Shown here: positions 24,069 to 35,238 of the stretch, in pieces
Layout: each line of letters begins with the position of its first letter
How positions within the stretch are numbered: position 1 is the stretch's first letter
DNA from: a bacterium
GTDB taxonomy: Bacteria > Campylobacterota > Campylobacteria > Campylobacterales > Sulfurovaceae
NCBI GenBank assembly: GCA_018822805.1
Contig: JAHJJU010000004.1
Span: 1 to 50,102 of the forward strand
Length of the DNA stretch: 50,102 nucleotides
Reading direction: 5' to 3'
The notes under the pieces: model-generated
The model's database searches: none
What the model was told of the DNA's origin: nothing
What the model saw: only the letters and a program-made list of their open reading frames with translations
Made by a program: the position numbers and the translations under genes

Positions 24069-25132
24069 TAAGCCAGCTCTTTGGAAAATGTTTTTAAGAC
24101 TTTTTTCAATAAGTCACCATCTATGTCATCACGAAGAACATGACCTCCTATACCTTGAGGTAAGATAAACTTTATTTTGTTGTTTGCAGACTTTTTATCT
24201 AAAAAGAATTTATCATAAAAAGCTTCTACATCCTTAATATGATAATCCGTTGGTAAATCGTGTTTTTCTAATAAAGTTTTAACTTGATTTGATTCATCTT
24301 CACGCATTAATCCCAATTCTACTGCCAATCGGTTCGCCATGATAATACCAATCGCCACGGCTTCACCATGCAAATACGCTGTATAATTTGTTTCATTTTC
24401 TATTACGTGACCAAAAGTATGACCATAGTTGAGTACAGCACGTATACCAGACTCTTTCTCATCCAGATTTACCACTTCTGCTTTTAACTCTACGGAACGT
24501 TGAATAATTTTTTCTAAACGCTCGTTATCTTTCAAGTCGGCTGTTACTAAAAAATCAAAATAGGCTTTATCAAACATTACAGCCATTTTAATAATTTCTG
24601 CAACACCGGCTGAAAACTCCCGTTTCGGTAAAGTTTTCAAAAATGCTGTATCAATGTAAACAGCCTCCGGTTGGTAAAATGCACCAATCAAATTTTTACC
24701 ATACTTGTTATTAACACCCGTCTTACCTCCAACACTGGCATCTACTTGTGAAAGTAGCGTTGTTGGTACTTGCACAAATCCTATACCTCGTTGATAGAGA
24801 CTTGCTGTAAACCCTGTCATGTCTCCAATGACCCCACCACCTAAAGCAATTAACAATGATTTCCTATCAAGCTTATGACTAAAAAGTTCATCAAGTATGT
24901 TCTCTACGGTCTCTAAAGTTTTGTACGCTTCTCCATCCGGAACCGTAATCACATAGAGTTCATTACACTCTATACGTGATTTTAATGTTTCTAAATGCAA
25001 TGGAGCTACGGTTGTATTGGTTACAATAGCTACTTTTCGATTAAACACTAACTGTGGAAGGGTATCAATAACAACATCATAGTGTACGGGAGTTTGATTC
25101 TCTAAATGAATGGGTACAATCATAATTTTCAA
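24068..25132 (-). CDS. aroB: 3-Dehydroquinate synthase
   Basis: This is the second enzyme of the shikimate pathway, converting DAHP to 3-dehydroquinate with NAD and a divalent metal. The 354-residue sequence has the NAD-binding GGGVIGDMTGFTASLYQRG, the substrate-contact segment VGGKTGVNNKYGKNLIGAFYQP and the metal ligand region YGHTFGHVIE. Length and motifs are normal. It is the first gene of a tightly packed five-gene minus-strand operon (aroB, MscS-like, mtaB, FtsH-like, bioV) with overlaps or gaps of at most two bases. Confidence 0.96.
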   Translation of the reverse strand: MKIMIVPIHLENQTPVHYDVVIDTLPQLVFNRKVAIVTNTTVAPLHLETLKSRIECNELYVITVPDGEAYKTLETVENILDELFSHKLDRKSLLIALGGGVIGDMTGFTASLYQRGIGFVQVPTTLLSQVDASVGGKTGVNNKYGKNLIGAFYQPEAVYIDTAFLKTLPKREFSAGVAEIIKMAVMFDKAYFDFLVTADLKDNERLEKIIQRSVELKAEVVNLDEKESGIRAVLNYGHTFGHVIENETNYTAYLHGEAVAIGIIMANRLAVELGLMREDESNQVKTLLEKHDLPTDYHIKDVEAFYDKFFLDKKSANNKIKFILPQGIGGHVLRDDIDGDLLKKVLKTFSKELA

Positions 25133-25204
25133 GCCTATTCGGTAAAATAAATATAGCCATTATTTTACCTTATATTCCTATTTAAAGGACTTAATAACTC
25201 TTAT

Positions 25205-25243
25205 GTAAGTGGACACAATAGGTTTCATATTGTGTCCACTTAC
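25205..25243 (-). terminator. 16-bp perfect hairpin after the TrkA-like gene
   Basis: GTAAGTGGACACAATA (25205-25220) and TATTGTGTCCACTTAC (25228-25243) pair perfectly around a seven-base loop, starting directly after the stop codon of the TrkA-like gene. No clear T run follows on the minus strand, so it may terminate weakly, protect the mRNA end, or be the remnant of a small mobile element. Confidence 0.55.
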
Positions 25244-26662
25244 TTATTTATCAACCGGTATTAAAAGTTGTGGGTGTTTTTTGATCGAGAAAAAATAGTG
25301 ACTCAATTGAGTATAAATAAGGTTTGTAAAGGATACATCAGAAGCTTTTTTTGTAAATGGTGCGATGTGTAGTATCTCTTCATGTTTTATAAGTTCTCTA
25401 ATAGGATTCACCCGTTTTTTATCAATAGTGATTTTAAAATTATAGAGCCTGGAAAGACTTTCGTAGTGTTCCACTATATGGTCACTCTCTTCAAAATCTC
25501 CCTCAGGATTATAATCACACAGACTAAGAGACAAGCCCAAGCTTTCAGAAAAATCAAAAACCGAGGTTGAAAGAGATTCCATCTCTGCATCTTCACCCAT
25601 TAAAATCACAGCTTTTTCAATATTATAAAGAGATTTATCACCAAAAATATAAATTGGTCGCATCAAACCATAGAGATATTTTTTAAAACTTCTTTTAAAA
25701 AATTGCTTATTACTTATGAGAAAAAGTCCAATATCATGTTGACTAACATCATAATCTATATCGGTAAAGACATCAATAGGATTGTAAGTAGCAAAAATAA
25801 ATATATTCGGCGTTTCTAAAGTTCGTATTTCATTTAAAGTATCCAAATCACGTATATTTATAAGACGAATAAAGAGTTTTGTTTTTGAGAGTTGATTGCT
25901 TAGAAAAATTGCTTCATTAATTTGTAATAATATGTCTTCTTTTTTCTGATTCATATTCACAATCAAATAAAGATTTTTACCAAAGGGTTCAGGGAATACC
26001 CCTTGTCGTTTATTGATTCGTTTATAAACCTCTTCTAGCACAATGGGATTTCCAATAACAATAAGCCTATCATTGGGCAATAACATCGTGGCATTATTGG
26101 GAAAAAGTTGTTTCCCTTTCCTGTAAATTGCTACTATTCTCCATTTTCTATGAGATATGGCACCTAAATGACGGTAAGCAAAACTGCTTCCGAAGGGAAC
26201 CAGTATCTCCATAATTTCACCTTGTCCTAAACCAATATTTTTTGCAATCATTGGAACATTAGGAAGTTTTTCATAAAGATTCCCGGCTACTATTTCATTC
26301 ACATTTAATACACTTAAGTTATCATCATCCAGTGTTAAATTGTCCCATTTATTTACAAAAACAACTAAAAGTTTTGGTGTAATCATACGTATGTTTTTAA
26401 AAGCATACAGTGACTCTTCTCTCTCCTTCATCACAATAAATATCATTGTAAAGTCTCTCTCTTCCATAATGCGTTTTAATCGCATATAAGAAGTAGGATC
26501 AGCATCAATAAATGTAAGATTTTCAACTAAGGGTGAAGGGGGGTTGAGATGAATATTTGAACAAGTAATATAGTAGTGATTGTCATCAATACGACTTTTT
26601 CCCACCCATTGAACAAAATGCTTTGCCATTTCACCATTTGCCAAAATCAATATGTTTTTCAT
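25244..26662 (-). CDS. TrkA-like NAD-binding/RCK protein (COG3400 type)
   Basis: The 472-residue cytoplasmic protein starts with a TrkA-N-like Rossmann region (KNILILANGEMAKHFVQWVGK). Around residues 140-215 it carries an RCK_C/TrkA-C domain (GEIMEILVPFGSSFAYRHLG, then LLPNDRLIVIGNPIVLEEV). The second half resembles another Rossmann unit without clear motifs. I recall such proteins in Campylobacterota beside tgt and aroB, under the COG3400 heading; a role in potassium channel gating is inferred from the RCK domain only. No channel subunit is adjacent. It is divergent from tgt with 67 bases between them. Confidence 0.75.
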   Translation of the reverse strand: MKNILILANGEMAKHFVQWVGKSRIDDNHYYITCSNIHLNPPSPLVENLTFIDADPTSYMRLKRIMEERDFTMIFIVMKEREESLYAFKNIRMITPKLLVVFVNKWDNLTLDDDNLSVLNVNEIVAGNLYEKLPNVPMIAKNIGLGQGEIMEILVPFGSSFAYRHLGAISHRKWRIVAIYRKGKQLFPNNATMLLPNDRLIVIGNPIVLEEVYKRINKRQGVFPEPFGKNLYLIVNMNQKKEDILLQINEAIFLSNQLSKTKLFIRLINIRDLDTLNEIRTLETPNIFIFATYNPIDVFTDIDYDVSQHDIGLFLISNKQFFKRSFKKYLYGLMRPIYIFGDKSLYNIEKAVILMGEDAEMESLSTSVFDFSESLGLSLSLCDYNPEGDFEESDHIVEHYESLSRLYNFKITIDKKRVNPIRELIKHEEILHIAPFTKKASDVSFTNLIYTQLSHYFFSIKKHPQLLIPVDK

Positions 26663-26691
26663 TTAATTCTTTCTATTTGGAATCTTGTTGG

Positions 26692-26697
26692 TATAAT
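26692..26697 (+). promoter_or_regulatory. -10 box of the tgt promoter
   Basis: TATAAT lies 32 bases before the tgt ATG, in the 67-base gap between divergent genes. No convincing -35 box is visible, which is common for promoters in this phylum. AAGGA at 26712-26716 is a rather distant ribosome site. Confidence 0.5.
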
Positions 26698-26699
26698 AA

Positions 26700-27873
<1,174 letters not shown>

Positions 27874-27875
<2 letters not shown>

Positions 27876-29922
27876 AAATCGAAATTTCTTTAATATCTGC
27901 AATCTCTCTAAATGATTTATAGATAGAAGCCACCGTATTTTTACGGTTATTACGAACAGCTTCATCTTCAGCATTGACCATGACATCATCAAAATATGCA
28001 TCGAGTTTTGGTTTCAACGCAAACATTGCTGTTAATTTCTCTTCATAAGAACCATAAGTTTTAGCCATTGTAGAAGCATAATCACCATACAACTCATTCT
28101 CAATGCTTTCTGCAAACAAGGCACTGTCTACAGAAAGTTCACTTTCCAAATCAACCTCTTTAGATATATTGGCAACCCGTTTAAAGGTAGAGAACTGTTC
28201 TTTAAAACTTTTCTGAGAAACAATGCTGTTTAATGCTGCTACTTTTTTAGCTATCTCATTAATGTCTTTTTCTCCCGACTCTAAAACAGCTGCAATGACC
28301 GATGGGTTTGCTTCTAACGATTTTTTAATTCGCTCCACAATAAACTCAAGCAATTTCTCTGTCTCATAATCAGCATAAAGTTCATTAAGCATTGTAAGAA
28401 CCTCATCGATATGAAATGATAAATCATATTCGGTTACCATACGCACAACACCATTGACAGCACGACGCAAAGCAAATGGGTCTTTTGAGCCTGTTGGAAT
28501 TTTACCAACAGAGAAGAGACCAATAAGGGTATCAAGTTTAATCGACATCGCTACAATGGCAGAGAAAGTAGAACCAGGAAGCTCTGCACCCTCACCCAAT
28601 GGGAAATACTGCTCTTTAATCGCATTGTAAACCAAAGCATCTTTTCCTAAAGCTTTTGCATAGTAGTATCCCATAAGACCTTGAAGCTCTGTAAACTCAT
28701 AAACCATTTCCGAGGTTAAGTCTGCTTTTGCTAGTGTAACCGTTTCATTCATTAAATCCATGAGCTCAGAAGCACTTTTCCCTGTCTCTTTTTCCACTTG
28801 CTCCCTATAAAGTGAGAGAAGTTTTCCTGCAATGTTCTTTTCACGATTAATCTTATCGGTTAATGTTCCAAGTCCATCCATAAAGGTAATCTTCTCTAAA
28901 CCATTGGTGAGAAGACCACGTTTTAGGTCATTTCGGTAAAAAAAGAGTCCATCTGCTAATCGTGGCTTCAAAACCCTCTCATTTCCTGCTACCACTTTTG
29001 AATAGTCATCGGTAACAGCATTTGAAACCACTACAAACTTGTTGCTCAATTTTTCATTTTCAAAGACAGGGAAATAACGCTGATGCTCTTTCATAGAGGC
29101 GACAATCGCTTCAGGTGGTAACTCTAAAAAAAGTTCATCAAACGACCCCAGTAACGCTTTAGGGTGTTCAGTAATCGCTACAATCTCAGCCAACAGTTCA
29201 AAGTCTCGCTCTATCGTGATACTGTGCTCTTTTTCTAAAACATCAAACGCTGCTAAAATGGTAACTTCTCGTTCTTTAGGGTAAAGTGTTACTTTACCTT
29301 TGGCTAAGATCTCATCATACGCTGCAATGGTTGGAACTTCTACAGCATCAAAGTTTAGCATACGATGAACATAAGTTTTTGTATCTGACTGAACACCAAA
29401 GAGTTCTGTAGAAATTGAATCTTCACCCAATCGTACCTGTAACCAACGAATCGGTCGAATAAATTCATCACTTCTTGAACCCCAACGCATCATTTTTCCA
29501 AATGCCATTGAGCTTATCCATTTTTCTAACATTGCTTGTAATAAGGCTGAAGTTGCCGTTCCCTCTTCTTCTTTTTTGAAATAGAGAACCTCTTTACCAT
29601 TCTTTTCCATGGTGCTAAGTTCATCAAAACTTACACCACATTTACGAGCAAAACCCTCACCTGCTTGTGTTACTTTGCCATCTCTTTTTGCAGCCATCAG
29701 AGGTGGTCCAAAGAATTCCGTTGTTTTGTCAGCTTGTTTTGTAGCAATGTTTGCATGTTTCAATACCAAACGGCGTGGCGTATAAATAAACTCAAAATCA
29801 CAATCAAGAAGATACTCTTTTAAAATATCTTTCCATGATTTTTCTATAGTGTTTACAATTTTTAGGAGGGGTATAGCCGGTAACTCTTCTACACCGATTT
29901 CTATAAGAAGTGGTTTTGTCAT
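27874..29922 (-). CDS. glyS: Glycyl-tRNA synthetase beta subunit
   Basis: This is the beta subunit of the tetrameric (alpha2beta2) glycyl-tRNA synthetase, which carries tRNA-recognition functions. The 682-residue sequence begins LLIEIGVEELPAIPL, which is diagnostic for GlyS, and shows the HD-like region KMMRWGS and YFPVFENEKLSNKFVVVSNA. Its C-terminal third contains the DALR-type anticodon-binding segment. Length is normal. The alpha subunit glyQ is not in the window. The acyltransferase gene lies 69 bases upstream on the same strand. Confidence 0.95.
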
Positions 29923-29991
29923 AACGATTATGTCCTAGTCTCAATATTAATGACGCGATTTTATCTAAATATTGATAAATGAGGGGTTACA

Positions 29992-30672
29992 TCAAATATT
30001 GAAGATCTCTTTATAGACTTTTTGAAGTACTTCTTTCTCTTTGTAATCTATCTCATCACCTATCTCTATGGTTACGGTCTGTTGAAGATTTTTATTCTTA
30101 AGTGCCTTACCTAAAACTTTGTCCGTATGGGTTCGTATGTACACCGGTAAAATAGGCAATCTATTTTTTAAAGCAATGATTCTAAATCCCTCTTTAAATT
30201 CTATGAGTAACGCTTCACTTTTGTTACGTGTTCCCTCCGGAAAAATAAAGATGGAGTTTCCTTTTTGTACTTCAGATTTGACTTCTGAAAAAAACCCACC
30301 CATCTGATTTTTCTCTCTGTCTAAAAGTATCGCCCCACCATTACGAACAAAAAGTCCAAAAAATGGAGAGTTATACAACTCTTTTTTCGAGATCCATAAA
30401 CCATAAAGAGTTGTCTCTTTCAGTGCCAATTCAACAATAAGAGGGTCAATAATACCACGATGATTTGATATCAGCAGATACTGTTTGTCAGGAGTTATTT
30501 TTTCACGGTTTTTAACCTCTACCGATATATTTAATTTGGCTAAAAGTGTTTCGGCATAATTTAATCTTACACGTTTCTTTTCAAGGGGTTCTTGAATTTT
30601 TTTTAATTTAAAACCATAATAATTGGTTAAAAGAAGTGAATATACTGCAAGTTTGATTTTATGAACGTTCAT
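29992..30672 (-). CDS. 1-Acyl-glycerol-3-phosphate acyltransferase (PlsC-like)
   Basis: The 226-residue membrane-associated protein has the acyltransferase HX4D motif (SNHRGIIDPL) and the glycerophosphate-binding FPEGTRNKSE. It is expected to acylate lysophosphatidate to phosphatidate at the inner membrane, though related enzymes act on other lysophospholipids. The N-terminus has a short amphipathic stretch rather than a clear membrane helix. It is upstream of glyS on the same strand (69 bases) and divergent from the MscS-like gene at 30790. Confidence 0.88.
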   Translation of the reverse strand: MNVHKIKLAVYSLLLTNYYGFKLKKIQEPLEKKRVRLNYAETLLAKLNISVEVKNREKITPDKQYLLISNHRGIIDPLIVELALKETTLYGLWISKKELYNSPFFGLFVRNGGAILLDREKNQMGGFFSEVKSEVQKGNSIFIFPEGTRNKSEALLIEFKEGFRIIALKNRLPILPVYIRTHTDKVLGKALKNKNLQQTVTIEIGDEIDYKEKEVLQKVYKEIFNI

Positions 30673-30789
30673 TGATATATTTCCTTATTATTTCTAAAAG
30701 TATTATAGCTAAAGAGAGAGTATTTTAATTTAGATCTATTTTTATGGCATAATGCTTATTAGTATTTTATTGTAAGTAAGGTTATACAT

Positions 30790-32649
30790 TTGAAAATAGT
30801 TCTCTTTTTAATGAGTTTATTAAGTATCGTTTATACAGCAGAAATCAATCCTAAACTCTATCAAGGTGATGTGACAGAGCTTAATATCTATCATTCTCAA
30901 ATGAAGCAAGAGATAGAAAACAGCATTGCTACAGATGAGACCGGCAAAGAACGTCTTGAAAATGAAAAAATTTTACTTTCCAAGATACAGGAGCTCGTAG
31001 CATACAAACCTAAGTCATTCATAATAGAGAATGATTTTATAGGTAAAGGGAGCATTACTGAAGTAGAGTTTTTAGAACTTTTCAATCATATTTCAGAGAT
31101 ATTGGCAACACAAACAACAATCAGAACAAATCAATTAATTATTCAAGATAAATTGGCTTTCTTAAAAAATCGTATAGAAAATCTTGTAGAGTCGCAAAAA
31201 GAGAATCTTAGACTCTACCAGTTGCAATTTGCCTACTATAAACTCATACAGATAAAAGATAAAAAACTTATACTGGATACGTCAACCATCATTGATGAGG
31301 GACTGAATTTACTTCGTGTAGATATTCATAAAGTGGTCTTTAATTCAAAAAAGCATCTTTTAGCGATTGAAAAGTTAGATGAAGAAATTAAAAATATTGA
31401 TACAAAGTTTATTGCTCTTAATTTAACTAAAGAGCGAGAACTGCTCTCATCGGAAACCATTTCAACAGAATTAGAGCTCAAAATAGAGAGCAATATTAAA
31501 AAGAAAAATAAATTTCTACAAGAAGCTTTCGACACATTATTACTTTTAGGGTTCTATGAATATCAACAGAACAATCTGGATATGTTTTTAGCCAAACAGA
31601 AGCTTATGAAAAGCAAACTTAATACCTTCTTGGGAGAAAATGAACTCTATCAAGCTAAATACTCTTTAATCAAAGATTTAAGTACCAAACAACTTGAGTC
31701 AACGGATTATTTTATACTTACTTTAAAAGAGCAAATGCAAACACTCTATAGTGATTTAAAAAACCATTTAAAGGAGCCTCTTTTTGTCTATGATGAAAAA
31801 CCGATACTCGTAGGCAATATTTTTAAAGCCATACTTATTCTTATATTTGGATTTATTATTGCTAAAATCTATCATCGACAGTTTATCAAACTACATAATC
31901 GTCGTAAAGATATGAGTACCATTTCTATTAAAGTTATTGCAAACTTTGGCTTTACGATTATTTTTCTTATTTCACTTTTTATAGCCATAACCAATGTGGG
32001 GTTAAGCCTTGCAAATCTGACAGTTATTGCAGGGGCATTGTCTATTGGTATTGGTTTTGCACTTAGAAGTGTGGTGGGGAATTATATAGCCGGTATTGTA
32101 ATTATGAGTGAAAAAAACATCAAAATAGGTCACTACATTCGTGTTGATAATCTGTATGTGGGTAAGGTCATAGACATTGGTTTAAGATCTACCGTTATTC
32201 TTACCATTGACAATACACATATTATTATTCCTAACAGTGATTTAATTGAAAAAAGTGTATTAAACCTTACTTTAGATGATAGAATTAGACGAATTTATGT
32301 ACCCTTTAAAATCGCTTATGGAAGTGACATAAAAAAGGTTCGTTCATTAATCATTAAAGCTGTGAATACAAGTAACATTAAACTGCTTCGTGATATACCC
32401 GGTAGAAAACCCAATGTCTGGATGAGTAAAATGGGAGACAGTTTTATAGAGCTTGATTTGTTTGTTTGGATTGAAGGGTATCGACCTTCTACTAAATCGA
32501 ACTTGCTTATTTTGATTCATGAAACATTGCTTAAACATCATATTAAAATGCCTTATCCTCAACTTGATTTACATGTTAAAAAACCACATGACAGCAATCT
32601 TTTAGAGCGTAATATATTAAATTCAATAATTAAAAATCCAAAATTATAG
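30790..32649 (+). CDS. MscS-family channel, first of a cluster
   Basis: The 619-residue protein has a signal peptide (about residues 1-16), a helical periplasmic region (20-330) and several membrane helices. The typical MscS pore follows (about 410-450: VIAGALSIGIGFALRSVVGNYIAGIVIM), then the beta domain (GHYIRVDNLYVGKVIDIGLRST, IIIPNSDLI) and a cytoplasmic vestibule. It should open on membrane tension and release osmolytes. The start is TTG 30790, with AAGG eight bases upstream. The CorA-like gene follows at 13 bases and a close paralogue comes next, suggesting an operon from a duplication. Confidence 0.9.
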   Translation: MKIVLFLMSLLSIVYTAEINPKLYQGDVTELNIYHSQMKQEIENSIATDETGKERLENEKILLSKIQELVAYKPKSFIIENDFIGKGSITEVEFLELFNHISEILATQTTIRTNQLIIQDKLAFLKNRIENLVESQKENLRLYQLQFAYYKLIQIKDKKLILDTSTIIDEGLNLLRVDIHKVVFNSKKHLLAIEKLDEEIKNIDTKFIALNLTKERELLSSETISTELELKIESNIKKKNKFLQEAFDTLLLLGFYEYQQNNLDMFLAKQKLMKSKLNTFLGENELYQAKYSLIKDLSTKQLESTDYFILTLKEQMQTLYSDLKNHLKEPLFVYDEKPILVGNIFKAILILIFGFIIAKIYHRQFIKLHNRRKDMSTISIKVIANFGFTIIFLISLFIAITNVGLSLANLTVIAGALSIGIGFALRSVVGNYIAGIVIMSEKNIKIGHYIRVDNLYVGKVIDIGLRSTVILTIDNTHIIIPNSDLIEKSVLNLTLDDRIRRIYVPFKIAYGSDIKKVRSLIIKAVNTSNIKLLRDIPGRKPNVWMSKMGDSFIELDLFVWIEGYRPSTKSNLLILIHETLLKHHIKMPYPQLDLHVKKPHDSNLLERNILNSIIKNPKL

Positions 32650-32662
32650 GAAAAATAAAATA

Positions 32663-33451
32663 ATGCAAAAAGATATTAATAAACTTCTAGACCCTTTTCA
32701 TAAAGAAGATCTAAATAATAGTATTCACCCCTCAATTTATCTAGAACATGAGCACTATGATTTTTTAATTTTACGATTTCCTATAGAAACGGAAGATGAT
32801 AAAATTGAATTGGTTTCAAAAGGTATCATTATTGCCAATAATGAAATATTTCTATATGAACGTGAACGTGAAGAGTTGGTTAAATTGAAGTTGGGTTGGG
32901 AGTCTTTACACCAATTACTCGATGAAATAATTGATAAAACCTTACTTTTAGTTACGAATCTTCGTGAACAGATTATTGATATGGAAGAGTCTCTTTATAC
33001 GAAACAACTTAAAGAAGAGTTTTTAAATCATTGGTTTAATGTTAAAAAGGAACTTATAGCAATAAACCGAGTTATAGTGCGTACCGTAACGATGTATGAG
33101 CGTTTTTATGAAAAAAATCAAAAAAATATTCATCCTTTTATCAATAATTTTCATGATCTATTAGAACACTTAAGCAGAAGCCAAAGATATGTTGAACACA
33201 ATATTGAAAAGCTTAATACTATTTATAATTTTTACAGTGCCCGAAGTAATGATAAAATGAATCAGTCTATTTATATTTTAACCATCCTCTCTGCAATTTT
33301 TTTACCACTTAATTTAATGGTTGGTTTCTTCGGCATGAATACAGGGACACTTCCATTTACAGAAGAGGGAGGAACCATAAATGTAGTTCTTTTATTGGGA
33401 GCAACTTCTCTCATTCTTTTTTTGTTTTTACTATTTAGGAGAAATCGATGA
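32663..33451 (+). CDS. CorA-like divalent cation transporter
   Basis: The 262-residue protein has a long helical cytoplasmic part and two C-terminal membrane helices. The CorA signature GMN at residues 224-226 (FFGMNTGTLPF) lies between them. CorA-type channels move Mg2+, Co2+ or Zn2+ as pentamers. It is shorter than classical CorA (about 316 aa) and has a reduced N-terminal domain. It sits between two MscS paralogues: 13 bases after the first and overlapping the second by ATGA. The close coupling suggests shared control in ion or osmotic homeostasis. Confidence 0.88.
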   Translation: MQKDINKLLDPFHKEDLNNSIHPSIYLEHEHYDFLILRFPIETEDDKIELVSKGIIIANNEIFLYEREREELVKLKLGWESLHQLLDEIIDKTLLLVTNLREQIIDMEESLYTKQLKEEFLNHWFNVKKELIAINRVIVRTVTMYERFYEKNQKNIHPFINNFHDLLEHLSRSQRYVEHNIEKLNTIYNFYSARSNDKMNQSIYILTILSAIFLPLNLMVGFFGMNTGTLPFTEEGGTINVVLLLGATSLILFLFLLFRRNR

Positions 33452-35238
33452 GATTTATTTTATTACTTATTTTAACACCATTTTTATTTGCCACACAGAT
33501 TGATAATAGCCTATTTGAAGGAGACTTAAAAGAGAGGTATCAAAAGATTGAACAGGGCTTTTCAGAACAAAACATTTCGACTCCCGAGGCAAAAGAACAA
33601 CTACAATATCATCAATCTTTGGTCACTAAAATTAAAACCATAATCAATAATCCCATAAATATAGAAACTTTGTCCTATGATGAATTAAAAAAAAGTTCTG
33701 TTTCCAAAAAGACTTACTACACCTATTTTCAATCTTTAATTAATTACAATAAAAGAAAAAGAGAAGCCAAAGAGAAGCAGATAGAACTACAAGAGAAAAT
33801 TCTTTTTTTAAAAAATAAAATTGAAAAAGTTGATGATTCAGATAAAGATTTACTCTTTTCACTACAGTTGCAGTATGCCATTTATAAGCTGCAACAATCA
33901 AAATCGAAAGAAGAATTAGAGAAGTTTGAAAAAGCATATCATACTCTTTTTAATCACTTTTTAACTGCTTTGGAAAAAGTAAATTTTCAAGAAGAGAATC
34001 TTAATAAAAATAAAATAGAAGATGAAATAGAAGTTCTTGATAAAAAAATTGTTGCATTAGAAGTAAAAAAAGAGCGACAACTGATTACGCTTGAAAAAGT
34101 TGAACCGGCTGTTGAAAACCAACTTTCAGCTTACCAAAAAGATATAGAAAAACTTTATTTTAAACAAATTGATTCTATTACACTTAATCTTCTTTTTCTC
34201 ATTAAAGAGAAAAAGAGTAATGAAGTTTTTAAGCAGTTACATAAACTTGAAAGTCTCTTTTCAAATATCCATTCTGACTTAAATCTCTATATAGATTATC
34301 GTGATATCTTACAATCACTTATTAAACAAAGGCTAGGAACACTTACTGTTGTTTTTAGCAATATGAAACAAAATGTACAGCAGAGTCTATATGGTTTAGT
34401 TGATTGGTTTTCAAATCCTCTGTTTATTTATCATGAACAACCTGTATCAATCATAAATATTATGAAAGTTATTGTTATTATTATATTGGGATTTATTATA
34501 GGATGGATTTATAAAAAGAAAATTCTGTCACTACAAGATAAATGGTCAAAAGTAAGCCTAATGTCTATCAAATTACTAGCAAATGTGGGTTATTATTTTA
34601 TTATTCTTATTACGTTTATTATTGCTATGGCAAGTATAGGACTCGATTTAACCTCACTCTCTTTAATTGCCGGTGCATTATCCATCGGTATAGGTTTTGG
34701 ACTACAGACAGTTGTATCTAATTTTGTGGCTGGAATTATTTTAATGTTTGAACGTAGTATCCGTATTGGAGATTTATTAGAGCTAAGTAATACATTAAAG
34801 GGTGAAGTAACCGATATACGAATTAGGTCAACAACCATTAAAACATTTGATAATATTGAGATTATTGTACCCAATGCTACATTTATCCAAAGTAATGTTA
34901 TCAATTGGACATTAGAAGATAAAATAAGACGTTTACACATTCCATTTTCTGTAGCTTATGGAAGCGATGTAGATATGGTCAACGAAACGGTACTACAAGC
35001 TTTGGAGAAAAGTACTTTACTTTATGTACGTAATAATGAAAAACAAATGCCTAAAGTTTGGATGGCTGCAATGGGGCAAAGTTCTGTAGATATGGAGCTA
35101 CTGGTTTGGGTTAACTCAGAAATAACAAATATGCCACTAAAAACAGATTTTTTAATTTTAATTTATAAAACACTCAATGCTCATAATATTGAAATACCTT
35201 TCCCTCAAATGGATGTACATCTAAAAAAAGTTAATTAG
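33448..35238 (+). CDS. MscS-family channel, second of a cluster
   Basis: The 596-residue protein is a paralogue of the 30790 gene product, with the same order: signal peptide (about 1-16), coiled-coil periplasmic part, and MscS pore at about 404-440 (LIAGALSIGIGFGLQTVVSNFVAGIILMFERSIRIGD). The beta domain ends in NATFIQSNVINWTLEDKIRR. The C-terminus ends IPFPQMDVHLKK, close to MPYPQLDLHVKK in the first copy. It starts within the CorA-like stop (ATGA). Its last eight bases overlap the end of the convergent MscS-like gene. Confidence 0.9.
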   Translation: MRFILLLILTPFLFATQIDNSLFEGDLKERYQKIEQGFSEQNISTPEAKEQLQYHQSLVTKIKTIINNPINIETLSYDELKKSSVSKKTYYTYFQSLINYNKRKREAKEKQIELQEKILFLKNKIEKVDDSDKDLLFSLQLQYAIYKLQQSKSKEELEKFEKAYHTLFNHFLTALEKVNFQEENLNKNKIEDEIEVLDKKIVALEVKKERQLITLEKVEPAVENQLSAYQKDIEKLYFKQIDSITLNLLFLIKEKKSNEVFKQLHKLESLFSNIHSDLNLYIDYRDILQSLIKQRLGTLTVVFSNMKQNVQQSLYGLVDWFSNPLFIYHEQPVSIINIMKVIVIIILGFIIGWIYKKKILSLQDKWSKVSLMSIKLLANVGYYFIILITFIIAMASIGLDLTSLSLIAGALSIGIGFGLQTVVSNFVAGIILMFERSIRIGDLLELSNTLKGEVTDIRIRSTTIKTFDNIEIIVPNATFIQSNVINWTLEDKIRRLHIPFSVAYGSDVDMVNETVLQALEKSTLLYVRNNEKQMPKVWMAAMGQSSVDMELLVWVNSEITNMPLKTDFLILIYKTLNAHNIEIPFPQMDVHLKKVN

